Source: AG25 sp035517615 (GTDB lineage: Bacteria > Gemmatimonadota > Gemmatimonadetes > Gemmatimonadales > GWC2-71-9). From it: a stretch of 64,000 nt of DNA. The position numbers and the translations under genes were made by a program. Below, piece by piece: positions 42,013 through 49,931 of this stretch (its first letter is position 1; every line of letters starts with the position of its first letter). The stretch is taken from NCBI GenBank assembly GCA_035517615.1, contig DATIYM010000013.1, positions 56,401-120,400 on the forward strand. Direction: 5' to 3'. Below the pieces are notes generated by a model, which saw only the letters and a program-made list of their open reading frames with translations, was not told the origin of the DNA and made no database searches.

Positions 42013-42980
42013 CGCAATTCCCGATCCGGCGGATGCGGCGCCTGCGCCGCACGCCCCAGTTGCGGCGCCTGGTGCAGGAGACCCAGCTCGACCCCTCCCA
42101 GCTCGTCTGGCCGCTGTTCGTGTGCCACGGCCAGGGAGTGCGCCGCGAAGTCGAGGCGCTCCCCGGAGTATTTCAGACATCACCCGACGAATTGGTGCAC
42201 GATGCCGAACGCGCCCACCGGCTCGGATTGGGCGGCATCATCCTGTTTGGATTGCCGGCGCAAAAAGATGCGACCGGGTCTGAAGCCTACGACGAGCAGG
42301 GCATCGTGCAGCAGGCGATCCGCGCGGTGAAGCGCGCCGTTCCGGACCTGCTCGTCATCGCGGACCTGTGTCTCTGCGAGTACACCGAGCACGGCCACTG
42401 CGGCGTGATCTCCGATGGCGACGTGGATAACGATGCAACCGTGTATCTGCTCGGCCGAACCGCCGTCGTGCAGGCGCGTGCGGGCGTCGATATCGTCGCG
42501 CCGAGCGACATGATGGATGGCCGGGTCGCAACGATCCGCAAGGCGCTCGACACCGCGGGCTACGCTCGCGTGCCGATCATGTCCTACGCGGCCAAGATGG
42601 CCTCGGCATTCTACGGGCCGTTCCGCGAAGCCGCGGGCTCCACGCCTCAGTTCGGCGACCGCCAGAGTTACCAGATGCAGGGAACGAATGCCGACGAGGC
42701 GATGAAGGAGATCGAGCTCGATCTCGAGGAAGGGGCGGACATCATCATGGTGAAGCCCGCCATGCCGTGCCTCGACCTGATTCGCCGTGCCAAGGACCGG
42801 TTCGGGTCACCGCTCGCCGCCTACCAGGTGAGCGGAGAGTACGCGATGATCAAAGCGGCCGCCGAGCGGGGGATGATCGACGAGGCTCGCGCGATGTGGG
42901 AAACGCTGTACGCGATTCGGCGCGCCGGCGCCGATATGGTGTTGAGCTACTTCGCGCCCTGCGCCGCCGAGGCGCTCTAG
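42009..42980 (+). CDS. hemB: Delta-aminolevulinic acid dehydratase (porphobilinogen synthase)
   Basis: Condenses two aminolevulinates to porphobilinogen. The 323-residue enzyme has the Schiff-base lysines Lys196 in SYAAKMASAFYGPFR and Lys249 in IIMVKPA, and the zinc-type cysteines Cys121, Cys123 and Cys131 in DLCLCEYTEHGHCG. So it is a zinc-dependent form. It is the last gene of hemD-hemC-hemB and ends four bases into the convergent aquaporin gene. Confidence 0.97.
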   Translation: MTQFPIRRMRRLRRTPQLRRLVQETQLDPSQLVWPLFVCHGQGVRREVEALPGVFQTSPDELVHDAERAHRLGLGGIILFGLPAQKDATGSEAYDEQGIVQQAIRAVKRAVPDLLVIADLCLCEYTEHGHCGVISDGDVDNDATVYLLGRTAVVQARAGVDIVAPSDMMDGRVATIRKALDTAGYARVPIMSYAAKMASAFYGPFREAAGSTPQFGDRQSYQMQGTNADEAMKEIELDLEEGADIIMVKPAMPCLDLIRRAKDRFGSPLAAYQVSGEYAMIKAAAERGMIDEARAMWETLYAIRRAGADMVLSYFAPCAAEAL

Positions 42981-43654
42981 CTCGGCTTCGGCAGCAGGAT
43001 TCCGCGCCACAGTAACGCCGCGAGGCCCGCGCCGATGAGCGGGCCTATCCAGTAGACTGCCTGGCCGTGCATGTCACCGGCGATGATCGCCGGACCGAAT
43101 GCGCGTGCGGGATTCATCACCGCTCCCGTCAGATTCCCGCCCACCAGGGCGTCCACGAACACCGCCAGGCCGACTCCAAACCCGCCGATCTTGTGCGCAT
43201 CCGGCAACACCGTCGTTCCGAATACTGCGGTCACGAGCAGGAACGTCAGCACCACCTCGATCCACACTCCCTGCATGAACGTGACCGCCACACCCAGCTG
43301 CGGCGTGCCGGCGGACGTGATCTGTACGGCGGAGTCGGGGAGGAGCGCCTTGATGAGATAGGCGGCGAGAATGGCCCCCACGAGCTGTGCGATGAGGTAC
43401 GCGCCGCCGGTTGCCGCGCTGCCCTTGCCCGCCACCCACATGGCAAAGGTCACCGCGGGATTGAGCAAGCCGCCCGAGATGCCAAGCGTAGCCGACACCA
43501 TGACAGCGAACGCGACCCCGTGCGCCAGCGCGATTCCGATGGGCCCGAGCGATCCGCCGGTGGCCGAGTTCATCACCACGCTTCCCGCGCCGATGAAGAC
43601 GAACAGCATGGTCCCGACGAGCTCTGCGACGACTGAACGTGCTAGTGGCGGCAT
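42977..43654 (-). CDS. Aquaporin / MIP family channel
   Basis: A 225-residue six-helix channel with the two half-helix NPA boxes: GGLLNPAVTFAMW and VGGNLTGAVMNPARAFGPAI. The Arg after the second NPA is the selectivity-filter Arg. The size and the ARAFGPA phrase resemble AqpZ-type water channels, not the longer GlpF. The gene is convergent with hemB, with four overlapping bases. Confidence 0.92.
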   Translation of the reverse strand: MPPLARSVVAELVGTMLFVFIGAGSVVMNSATGGSLGPIGIALAHGVAFAVMVSATLGISGGLLNPAVTFAMWVAGKGSAATGGAYLIAQLVGAILAAYLIKALLPDSAVQITSAGTPQLGVAVTFMQGVWIEVVLTFLLVTAVFGTTVLPDAHKIGGFGVGLAVFVDALVGGNLTGAVMNPARAFGPAIIAGDMHGQAVYWIGPLIGAGLAALLWRGILLPKPS

Positions 43655-43702
43655 ACCTCTTTGGCCTCGGAGCCGGTGAGTGGCGCCAATCTAGGGGCCG
43701 AC

Positions 43703-44944
43703 CTACGCGCGTCGCAACACCAGTGACGCGTTGATTCCGCCGAAGCCGAACGAGTTCGAGACGACGATCGGCGGAGCCGCGGAACGTCCGTCGTGCGGAA
43801 TGCAGTCCAGGTCGCACGCGGGGTCCGGGGAATCGAGATTGAGGGTGGGTGGCAGCCACGAGTGGCTCATGGCGAGCGCGCAGATCGCGGCCTCGATGGC
43901 GCCGCTCGCTCCGAGCGCGTGACCGTAGTACCCCTTCGTGCCGCTCAGGCTGAGCCGATAGGCATGCTCCCCGAAGACCTGCTTGATGGCGGCCGTCTCG
44001 GTGGGATCGTTGAGCGGCGTGGCTGACCCATGGGCGTTGACGTAGCCCACCTCCTGGGGCGCCACGTGCCCGTCCACGAGCGCCTCGCGGATCGCGCGCG
44101 CCGCCTGGCGCCCGTCGGGCCGGGGGGCAGTCATGTGGTAGGCATCGTTGGTCATCCCGTAGCCAACAACCTCGGCGTACACCTTCGCGCCGCGCGCGAG
44201 CGCGCGCGACCGCTCCTCGAGCACCAACACGGCCGCACCTTCGCCCATGACGAACCCGTCGCGCTTCGCGTCGAACGGCCGCGACGCGTGTGGCGGATCG
44301 TCATTGCGCGTGCTCATCGCGCGGATGTTCGCGAACGCGGCAAACGTCATGGGGGCGAGCGGCGCCTCGGCGGCGCCGGCGAGCATAATGTCGGCCCTGC
44401 CGTCGCGGATCACGCGAAACGCATCGCCGACGGCGATCGTACCCGACGCGCAGCTCATGGCATTGGTCGAGTTCGGGCCGGTGAAGCCGAACTCGATCGC
44501 GATGTTGCAGCTCGCGGCGCCGGGAAACACCGCCAGCGCGAGGCTCGCGTCGAGCCCGCGCGGGCCCTCGGTGATGAACGGCGGCACCTGCGATTCCGCG
44601 AACGCGACGCCGCCGAGCGCCGAGCCCATCATGGCGCCGATACGCTCGCCGTCCTCCCGCTCCGCCTTGATCTCCGCATCCGCCACCGCGAGCCGCGCGC
44701 TCGTCACCGCGAGCTGTGAAAACCGGTCGAGCCGTTTCGATCGCTTGGCCTCGAGATGGTCCTGCGGCCGAAAGTCCGGGATCTCCGCCGCGATCCGGCT
44801 CTTGAACGGCGTGGGGTCGAAGCGCGAGATAGTGCGCACCGCGGAGCGGCGCGACACTAACCCGTCCCACAGGCCCTGAGCGGCGGTGCCGATTGGCGTC
44901 ACAGCACCCACGCCGGTGATTACGACACGACGTCCGTTATTCAC
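43703..44944 (-). CDS. fabF: FabF-like beta-ketoacyl-ACP synthase II
   Basis: Condensing enzyme of 413 residues with the complete Cys-His-His triad: Cys165 in NAMSCASGTI, His305 in YVNAHGSATPLND and His342 in GTKGYYGHALGASGAIE. The sequence is of the FabF type. It is, however, the last gene of the eight-gene sigma-led operon, away from any acyl carrier protein, fabG or fabD, so it may serve a special lipid or polyketide pathway rather than bulk fatty-acid synthesis. The GTG start lies eight bases inside the SRPBCC gene. Confidence 0.92.
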   Translation of the reverse strand: MNNGRRVVITGVGAVTPIGTAAQGLWDGLVSRRSAVRTISRFDPTPFKSRIAAEIPDFRPQDHLEAKRSKRLDRFSQLAVTSARLAVADAEIKAEREDGERIGAMMGSALGGVAFAESQVPPFITEGPRGLDASLALAVFPGAASCNIAIEFGFTGPNSTNAMSCASGTIAVGDAFRVIRDGRADIMLAGAAEAPLAPMTFAAFANIRAMSTRNDDPPHASRPFDAKRDGFVMGEGAAVLVLEERSRALARGAKVYAEVVGYGMTNDAYHMTAPRPDGRQAARAIREALVDGHVAPQEVGYVNAHGSATPLNDPTETAAIKQVFGEHAYRLSLSGTKGYYGHALGASGAIEAAICALAMSHSWLPPTLNLDSPDPACDLDCIPHDGRSAAPPIVVSNSFGFGGINASLVLRRA

Positions 44945-45404
44945 GCCGCCCTCCCCCTTCCGCAGCTTGTTTTATTCCGCGCAGCGTCCGGCTGGCGATC
45001 CCGTGGATGAACACCGGACCGACGACTGCGCTCGCAAACGCGCCGCCCCCCGGCCACGCCGGTCCCGACCAGCGGTGCTCGATTGATACGTCGGTCGCCC
45101 CGTTGTGCGGCGCAAGGCTCCAGTGCACGTCCATACCTCGGGTGATGCCCCGGATGTGTGTGTATGAGATCGTCAGCTCGCGAGCATCGATCGTCATCCG
45201 CGAAACCCACCAGGTGGGATAGCGCAGCACGCCGAACGGACGCCAGGCGGCCATCTCCACGATCCCGCCGCCGCTGGGCGCATGCTCGAGAAACCGGACC
45301 CAGCGATAGTGCGCGAGAATGCGGGGCCACTGCTCGACGTCCCGCGCGACGGAAAAGATTCGCTCGGGCGGCGCATGGATACGGATGCGGTCGACCGTGA
45401 TCAT
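44937..45404 (-). CDS. SRPBCC-fold (polyketide cyclase-like) protein
   Basis: A 155-residue START/Bet v1-like protein: ITVDRIRIHAPPERIFSVARDVEQWPRILAHYRWVRFLEHAPSGG, then WWVSRMTIDARELTISYTHIRGITRGMDVHWSLAP, and a long final helix. The phrase IFSVARDVEQWP is the typical opening of the coenzyme Q-binding/cyclase family. Such domains bind hydrophobic ligands and often cyclise or carry polyketide or lipid intermediates. It lies between a methyltransferase and a ketosynthase, overlapping both. Confidence 0.85.
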   Translation of the reverse strand: MITVDRIRIHAPPERIFSVARDVEQWPRILAHYRWVRFLEHAPSGGGIVEMAAWRPFGVLRYPTWWVSRMTIDARELTISYTHIRGITRGMDVHWSLAPHNGATDVSIEHRWSGPAWPGGGAFASAVVGPVFIHGIASRTLRGIKQAAEGGGRRE

Positions 45405-46099
45405 TTCGCCGGTCTCCACGCGGCCACGATTCTGAAGCCCGGTCGCCGCCGCGCGACGGCCGGAGCGCCGGCGGCCGTGAGCAACGCGTTCATTTCCTTC
45501 CGCGTGTACCCGCGCTGCAACGAGACCACGGCGTCGTGCCGGGTGGTGGCGCTGAATCTCAAGGGAAACGAGACCAGCCACACCGCACCCATGGCCACGC
45601 GCGAGCGCCGCAGATCGGCGATCACGATTGCTCGACGGGCCAGCGCCGCGAGCGCAGTGATCCAGCGGGTGGCCATGTCGGGCGGCAAATGATGCAGTAC
45701 CTGGCTCGCGATCACGATGTCGAAGGAACGGGGAGCGAAGGGCAGCTGGTTCCCATCTGCCAGGGCCACGTTGACGCCCTGCGCCGGGTCGGCTTCGCGT
45801 GCGCACCGCGCGGCGGCTCTATTGATCTCGATCGCGAACAGCTCGAGCCTGATGCCGTGGCGTGCCGCGGCGCGCGCGACCGCGCGGGGAATGTCCGCCC
45901 GCCCCGCTCCCACATCCAGGAGACTCCAGGCGTTACCGTTTCCCCGTTCCCTCTTCCCATTGACGAACACTGATTCCAATTCCCGCACCACCGCCCGCGT
46001 TCCACCGAAGAGCGTATTGAGCGTTTCGATGTCGCGGAGCTCGGCGCGCACTGCCTGAGGGTCGGCTTGGGGATCGTCCAGCAGCTCGTTGCCCTTCAT
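45401..46099 (-). CDS. Class I SAM-dependent methyltransferase
   Basis: A 232-residue methyltransferase with the AdoMet motif LLDVGAGRADIPRAVARAAA, motif II ALADGNQLPF and motif III SFDIVIASQVLHHLPPDM. The opening GNELLDDPQADPQAVRAELRDIETLNTLFGG is like the methyltransferases that accompany type III polyketide synthases and FAD oxidoreductases in three-gene clusters. A purine tract at 45936-45959 encodes the in-frame VNGKRERGNGNA just before the AdoMet motif. Both ends overlap neighbouring genes (ATGA). Confidence 0.88.
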   Translation of the reverse strand: MKGNELLDDPQADPQAVRAELRDIETLNTLFGGTRAVVRELESVFVNGKRERGNGNAWSLLDVGAGRADIPRAVARAAARHGIRLELFAIEINRAAARCAREADPAQGVNVALADGNQLPFAPRSFDIVIASQVLHHLPPDMATRWITALAALARRAIVIADLRRSRVAMGAVWLVSFPLRFSATTRHDAVVSLQRGYTRKEMNALLTAAGAPAVARRRPGFRIVAAWRPAK

Positions 46100-46575
46100 A
46101 CCCGCAGTCCGGCGTAGCCTCCGCGGTAATACAGCAGCGGACTGCGATTCGAGACCGCGCCGTCGATCACGAGGCCGAAAAACACGGTATGGTCGCCGCC
46201 CGCGACCATCTCCAGCTTTTCGCAATCGATGTTCGCCAGCACTCCCTCGAGGACCGGCACGCCAAAGCGGCTCTCCTTGAACCCCACGCCGGAGAATCGG
46301 TCGGGATGATCCGCGGCGAAACGCCGCGACAGGCCCTCCTGCTCCTGCGACAGCACGTTGAGCACGAAGTGCTTCGCCTTGAGCAGCGCCGCGTGCATGT
46401 CATGCTGTTTGTTTACCGACACGAGCAGGAGCGGGGGATCGAGCGACACCGAAGCCACCGAGCTTGCCGTCATGCCGATCGGTCGGCCTTCGGGAGTGAG
46501 CGTGGTGAGAATCGTCACGCCGGTCGCGAATTGGCCGAGCAGCTGACGGAACTGCGCAGCGTCCACGCCGTGCAT
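46096..46575 (-). CDS. Flavin reductase family (FMN-binding, HpaC-like) protein
   Basis: A 159-residue split-barrel protein: FRQLLGQFATGVTILTTLTPEGRPIGMTASSVASVSLDPPLLLVSVNKQHDMHAALLKAKHFVLNVLSQEQ, then DHTVFFGLVIDGAVSNRSPLLYYRGGY. These are the classic FMN-binding motifs of the HpaC/NtaB reductases, which feed reduced flavin to a monooxygenase. In this operon a possible client is the FAD oxidoreductase directly upstream. The ATG shares a base with that gene's stop (TGATG). Confidence 0.92.
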   Translation of the reverse strand: MHGVDAAQFRQLLGQFATGVTILTTLTPEGRPIGMTASSVASVSLDPPLLLVSVNKQHDMHAALLKAKHFVLNVLSQEQEGLSRRFAADHPDRFSGVGFKESRFGVPVLEGVLANIDCEKLEMVAGGDHTVFFGLVIDGAVSNRSPLLYYRGGYAGLRV

Positions 46576-47786
46576 CACGCGATCAGACCGGCGAGAAACC
46601 GTGGAGTGAACGTGACCCGCGCGGGAACGAAGTTGCCGGTCGCCCCAACCAGCAAGTCGGACCGGTCCGGGCTCCGGGCAAGCCGGCTCACCACACGATT
46701 CGTGATCGCGGGCGAGCCCACGCCCAGTCCAATCAGCCGTTCGAGGATCCACTTGCCCGAGAACGTGCGGCGGCGCAGCGATCGGTATCGCGCGAGCCCC
46801 TGACCACTCACCACCGTTTCCGCGACGAGCTCGGCGCCACGCAACGCGGAGTAGATCCCCTGACCGGTGAACGGATCGAAGAAGTCGGCCGCGTCACCCA
46901 CGAGCAGCGCGCCGCCGTGAGGCGCCACACTCGAGCGGCTCCAGCGCGCGAACGGACCGGTCACGAGCACCTCGCGCGCAAAACGCGCAGGATCGAACCG
47001 GCCCGAGAGGCTCGGGAAGCGATCGAGCTCGGCCACGAAGCCATGCGGATCCCGCGCCGCCGCGCGCCGGGCGGCGTGCAGGGGCAGGACGAGCGCAACG
47101 GTGGTCACGCCGTCTCCGATCGGTCCCATCCCGACGTAGCCGGTCCGGCCTACGTGCAGCTCACCGAAATCCTCGACGCCAACGACATCGCGGATGTGCG
47201 CGGTGAATGCCACGCGGTGCGGCATCCCGCGCCGCGCGAGCCCGAGCTTGCGGGCCACGGTCGAGTTGAGCCCATCGGCGCCGATAACCAAGTCTGCCCG
47301 TAACGCTTCCCGCTTCCCGCCTTTCGCGTCCCGCGTAATCACACCGTTCACCATTCCGGACGCATCGAAGGTCAGTTCGTCGACCGCGACGTTCTCGCGC
47401 AGCTCGACTCCGGCTTGAACCGCGGACTCGACCAGAATCGCGTCGAACGTCATGCGGGGGAGGGCGAAACTGTACGGGCGCGGAGGTGGGTAGCGGTGCT
47501 GCGCATCGAAGCGGCCGCACATCATCGTCCCGTTTGGCGCGAACACCTTCATGCCAACGAGGCGCGCTGGTGCGGCGGCCTCGACCGAGCGCAGCACCGC
47601 GGGACCGAGCCGCGCGAGCAGCCGTGTGGCCTCCGGACTCAAGTACTCGGAGCACGCCTTGTCGCGGGGAAAGGCCGACCGATCGAGCAGCAGTGCCCCC
47701 CCCCCGAGGCCTGCGCGGGCCAGGTGCCGCGCCGTGGCCGACCCTGCCGGCCCCGCGCCCACGATGATCGCGTCCCAGGTTTTCAT
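46575..47786 (-). CDS. FAD-dependent oxidoreductase, geranylgeranyl reductase/monooxygenase-like
   Basis: A 403-residue flavoprotein. The N-terminal dinucleotide motif is AIIVGAGPAGSATARHLARAG, followed by LLLDRSAFPRDKACSEYLSPEATRLL, the later ADLVIGADGLNSTVARKLG and the second FAD motif GGALLVGDAADFFDPFTGQGIYSALRGAE. The FPRDKACSEYLSP opening is typical of oxidoreductases paired with type III PKS methyltransferases and of the GGR superfamily. A purine-tract insertion encodes DAKGGKREA. The ATG at 47786 overlaps the DUF92 stop (ATGA). Confidence 0.88.
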   Translation of the reverse strand: MKTWDAIIVGAGPAGSATARHLARAGLGGGALLLDRSAFPRDKACSEYLSPEATRLLARLGPAVLRSVEAAAPARLVGMKVFAPNGTMMCGRFDAQHRYPPPRPYSFALPRMTFDAILVESAVQAGVELRENVAVDELTFDASGMVNGVITRDAKGGKREALRADLVIGADGLNSTVARKLGLARRGMPHRVAFTAHIRDVVGVEDFGELHVGRTGYVGMGPIGDGVTTVALVLPLHAARRAAARDPHGFVAELDRFPSLSGRFDPARFAREVLVTGPFARWSRSSVAPHGGALLVGDAADFFDPFTGQGIYSALRGAELVAETVVSGQGLARYRSLRRRTFSGKWILERLIGLGVGSPAITNRVVSRLARSPDRSDLLVGATGNFVPARVTFTPRFLAGLIA

Positions 47787-48397
47787 AAAAAGGCGAATGC
47801 GAGCGCGGCGCCGGTCACGGTCGCGACCACGTTCACCGCATCGTTGTCCAGCCAGCCGCGCGCCTGGACCGTCGCGCCGGCCAGCGAATCGACCAGCATC
47901 CCCGCGATCCCCACACTCGCGATCAACAGCGCGCGAGGGGCTACATGTGGCGGGGCGAATTGCCGGTCGACGAGCGCGATGAACAACGCACCCATCACGC
48001 CACCGATCGTTCCGAGCACGGTGATGCCACCCGAAACCCCGCGTGCCACGGGCGCTCCAGTGGTAATGAGTCGCGGGGGAGAAGGAGAGAAGGCGCCGAT
48101 TTCCGTGGCCCAGGTGTCGGCCGCGGCCGCGCTGAGCGCACCGGCCGCGACACTCCAGCTGCCGAAGGCGGCGGCGAGCGCCGCCACGCCGCCGTTGGCG
48201 AGGACCTGGCGGTAGCCCCGGGCCACCGGCGCGGGGTTGACCCACCCGGACGTCTTTCGACTGGTGAGCTGGGTCAACAGGCTTCCCGAAATAAAAAAGG
48301 CGAGCAGCAGCACCGCTCCTCGCCAGCCTAACCCGCCCACCACGAGCGCTCCCACCACCAGCGCCGCTACACTGCCATCAATTGTCAGCCATCTCAC
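47783..48397 (-). CDS. DUF92 family membrane protein (VTE6-like)
   Basis: A 204-residue protein with about six membrane helices. Family phrases are FFISGSLLTQLTSRKTSGWVNPAPVARGYRQVLANGGVAALAAAF, AADTWATEIGAFSPSPPRLITTG and VSGGITVLGTIGGVMGALFI. The plant relative VTE6 is a phytyl-phosphate kinase, so a role in prenyl or lipid phosphate chemistry is possible but unproven in bacteria. The GTG at 48397 is set by the GTGA overlap with the anti-sigma gene. Confidence 0.82.
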   Translation of the reverse strand: MRWLTIDGSVAALVVGALVVGGLGWRGAVLLLAFFISGSLLTQLTSRKTSGWVNPAPVARGYRQVLANGGVAALAAAFGSWSVAAGALSAAAADTWATEIGAFSPSPPRLITTGAPVARGVSGGITVLGTIGGVMGALFIALVDRQFAPPHVAPRALLIASVGIAGMLVDSLAGATVQARGWLDNDAVNVVATVTGAALAFAFL

Positions 48398-48618
48398 TCG
48401 TCGAATAGCTCGCTCAGGATCCGCTGTTTCAGTTCTGGTGGAGCACCGCGCGAGCGGCAGCGCGCGTGCAGAAAGGCGAGAAACGCTTCTTCGAAATCGA
48501 AGCAGTCGTCGCAGGGGCGACACTTCTCGAGATGTGATCGCACCTCGCGCTCGACATCCGGCGTCAACTCCTTGTCCAGGTACTCGTACAGATGCTTGAG
48601 TGCGTCCTGACAATTCAT
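48394..48618 (-). CDS. Zinc-binding anti-sigma factor (ZAS/RsrA-like)
   Basis: A 74-residue soluble anti-sigma factor. The opening MNCQDALKHLYEYLDKELTPD and the zinc motif HLEKCRPCDDCFDFEEAF (His29, then CxxCxxC) match RsrA-type redox switches, in which thiol oxidation releases the sigma factor. An extra Cys in HARCRSRG follows. It overlaps both the sigma gene (ATGA) and DUF92 (GTGA). Confidence 0.93.
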   Translation of the reverse strand: MNCQDALKHLYEYLDKELTPDVEREVRSHLEKCRPCDDCFDFEEAFLAFLHARCRSRGAPPELKQRILSELFDE

Positions 48619-49232
48619 GCGTGACTTCCCTTGATGTAGCCGTTGCTTACGGCATACTCGTACAGCTTCCCCTGCAGCACGCGTCGCGCTCGGAACAGCC
48701 GGGATTTCACGGTACCGATCGGAATCTCGAGAATCCGGGCGACCTCTTCGTAACTCATCCCTTCCACGTCGCTCAACACCACAGCTTCCCGAAATTGTTC
48801 CGGGAGCTGGTCGATCGCCCGCAAAACCTCGTCGTCTACGATCTGATCGAAAAAGCGCCCCTGCGGATCTTCATCCTGAAGGTTTTCGAACACGGCGAAC
48901 GGTTCGATGGCATCGAGGTCGACGGTGGCCGGGTGCCGCGTGCGCCTGCGGTACTCATTAATGAAGGAGTGGCGCAGGATGGTCAGCAGCCATCCCTTGG
49001 CGTTGGTGCCGGGCTGGTACTGGTCCCACGCCCGGTACGCCTTGAGCATGGTCTCCTGTACCAGGTCATCGGCATCGCTCGCGTTGCCCGTGAGCCGCAA
49101 AGCGACACGATATAACGAATCGAGGTGCACCAGGGCTTCCTTCTCGAAGCCAGCCTTGCGCGCCTCGGCAGCCTCTGGAGATGGCGGTGGTGCAGCGGGC
49201 GGAGGGGAAGGAGGCGGGTTCTGTGCGGCCAT
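48615..49232 (-). CDS. SigR-like ECF sigma factor heading an eight-gene operon
   Basis: A 205-residue sigma factor with regions 2 (SLYRVALRLTGNASDADDLVQETMLKAYRAWDQYQPGTNAKGWLLTILRHSFINEYRR) and 4 (LPEQFREAVVLSDVEGMSYEEVARILEIPIGTVKSRLFRARRVLQGKL). With the ZAS protein next to it, this is the SigR-RsrA arrangement known for thiol/oxidative stress. The first 24 residues are a Pro/Ala-rich low-complexity stretch coded by a pyrimidine tract. The ATG start is at 49232, with 72 bases to the divergent V4R-like gene. Confidence 0.92.
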   Translation of the reverse strand: MAAQNPPPSPPPAAPPPSPEAAEARKAGFEKEALVHLDSLYRVALRLTGNASDADDLVQETMLKAYRAWDQYQPGTNAKGWLLTILRHSFINEYRRRTRHPATVDLDAIEPFAVFENLQDEDPQGRFFDQIVDDEVLRAIDQLPEQFREAVVLSDVEGMSYEEVARILEIPIGTVKSRLFRARRVLQGKLYEYAVSNGYIKGSHA

Positions 49233-49304
49233 TCGGTAACCTGCCTTCGGGCTCCCGCGTTGCGCAATGGGGTGCTACTTTGGGCGTCCGTGGTCCACAG
49301 CATC

Positions 49305-49895
49305 ATGCCACTCGCAGTTCTCGAGGCCGTTCGAAATCTCGACACTCCTGTCGAAGACGGCCTGACCGAGTTTGCGGAAGAACTTCTCAGCAAACGCCTT
49401 GGACTGTCCCCGACGGTTGCGATGCAACTGGCCGAATACGAAGGTTTGGTGCGAAAGAACGCTCGCGTGGGTCGCTCTCACGTGGAGGCGCTGCTGCGCC
49501 TCGTAGGGCGGCGTCCTGATGCCGAGCTGGTCTTCTCCGAGGCGGGGCGGCGCGCTGCCCGCCGGGGCGTGGCGAAGCTGGGCTTGCTCTCGCGGGTTGG
49601 CACCAATGCGGCCCCTCGCGCCCTCGGATTCCGCGCCGCCCGCGGGATCGCTCGCCGAGTGCTGGGCGCGGACCTGCATAAGGACGCCCAGATCCCGGTG
49701 GCGAGCGTGGCCGACACCCTCGCCCTTGTCGCCACCCCGGATGGGAGCGCCTGCACTTTTTACGGCGCCGCGCTCGCCGAGCTACTCCGCCTGCTCGTGG
49801 GGCTCGAGGTCGCGATGGTGCACACGAGCTGCAGGGCCAATGGCGGCGTGCACTGCGAGTGGCGCGCGGCGGCAGCCGATCCCTGGCACAGCTGA
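49305..49895 (+). CDS. V4R-like domain protein, divergent from the sigma operon
   Basis: A 196-residue cytosolic protein. The first 100 residues are helical and basic. The C-terminal part has FYGAALAELLRLLVGLEVAMVHTSCRANGGVHCEWRAAA, with the Cys-x7-Cys spacing of V4R/4-vinyl-reductase-type ligand or metal-binding domains. The match is partial. The ATG at 49305 is preferred; GTG at 49290 is possible. It may share the intergenic promoter region with the SigR-like operon. Confidence 0.6.
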   Translation: MPLAVLEAVRNLDTPVEDGLTEFAEELLSKRLGLSPTVAMQLAEYEGLVRKNARVGRSHVEALLRLVGRRPDAELVFSEAGRRAARRGVAKLGLLSRVGTNAAPRALGFRAARGIARRVLGADLHKDAQIPVASVADTLALVATPDGSACTFYGAALAELLRLLVGLEVAMVHTSCRANGGVHCEWRAAAADPWHS

Positions 49896-49931
49896 GTCGC
49901 ACCACACCACCCTTCGGTCACGAATCTACGA

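Noticed and set aside
43703..44944. Calling the ketosynthase ordinary fatty-acid FabF without comment
   Set aside because: The sequence is FabF-like, but the operon context without acp, fabD or fabG and with a sigma factor argues for a special role, so it was kept as part of a finding.
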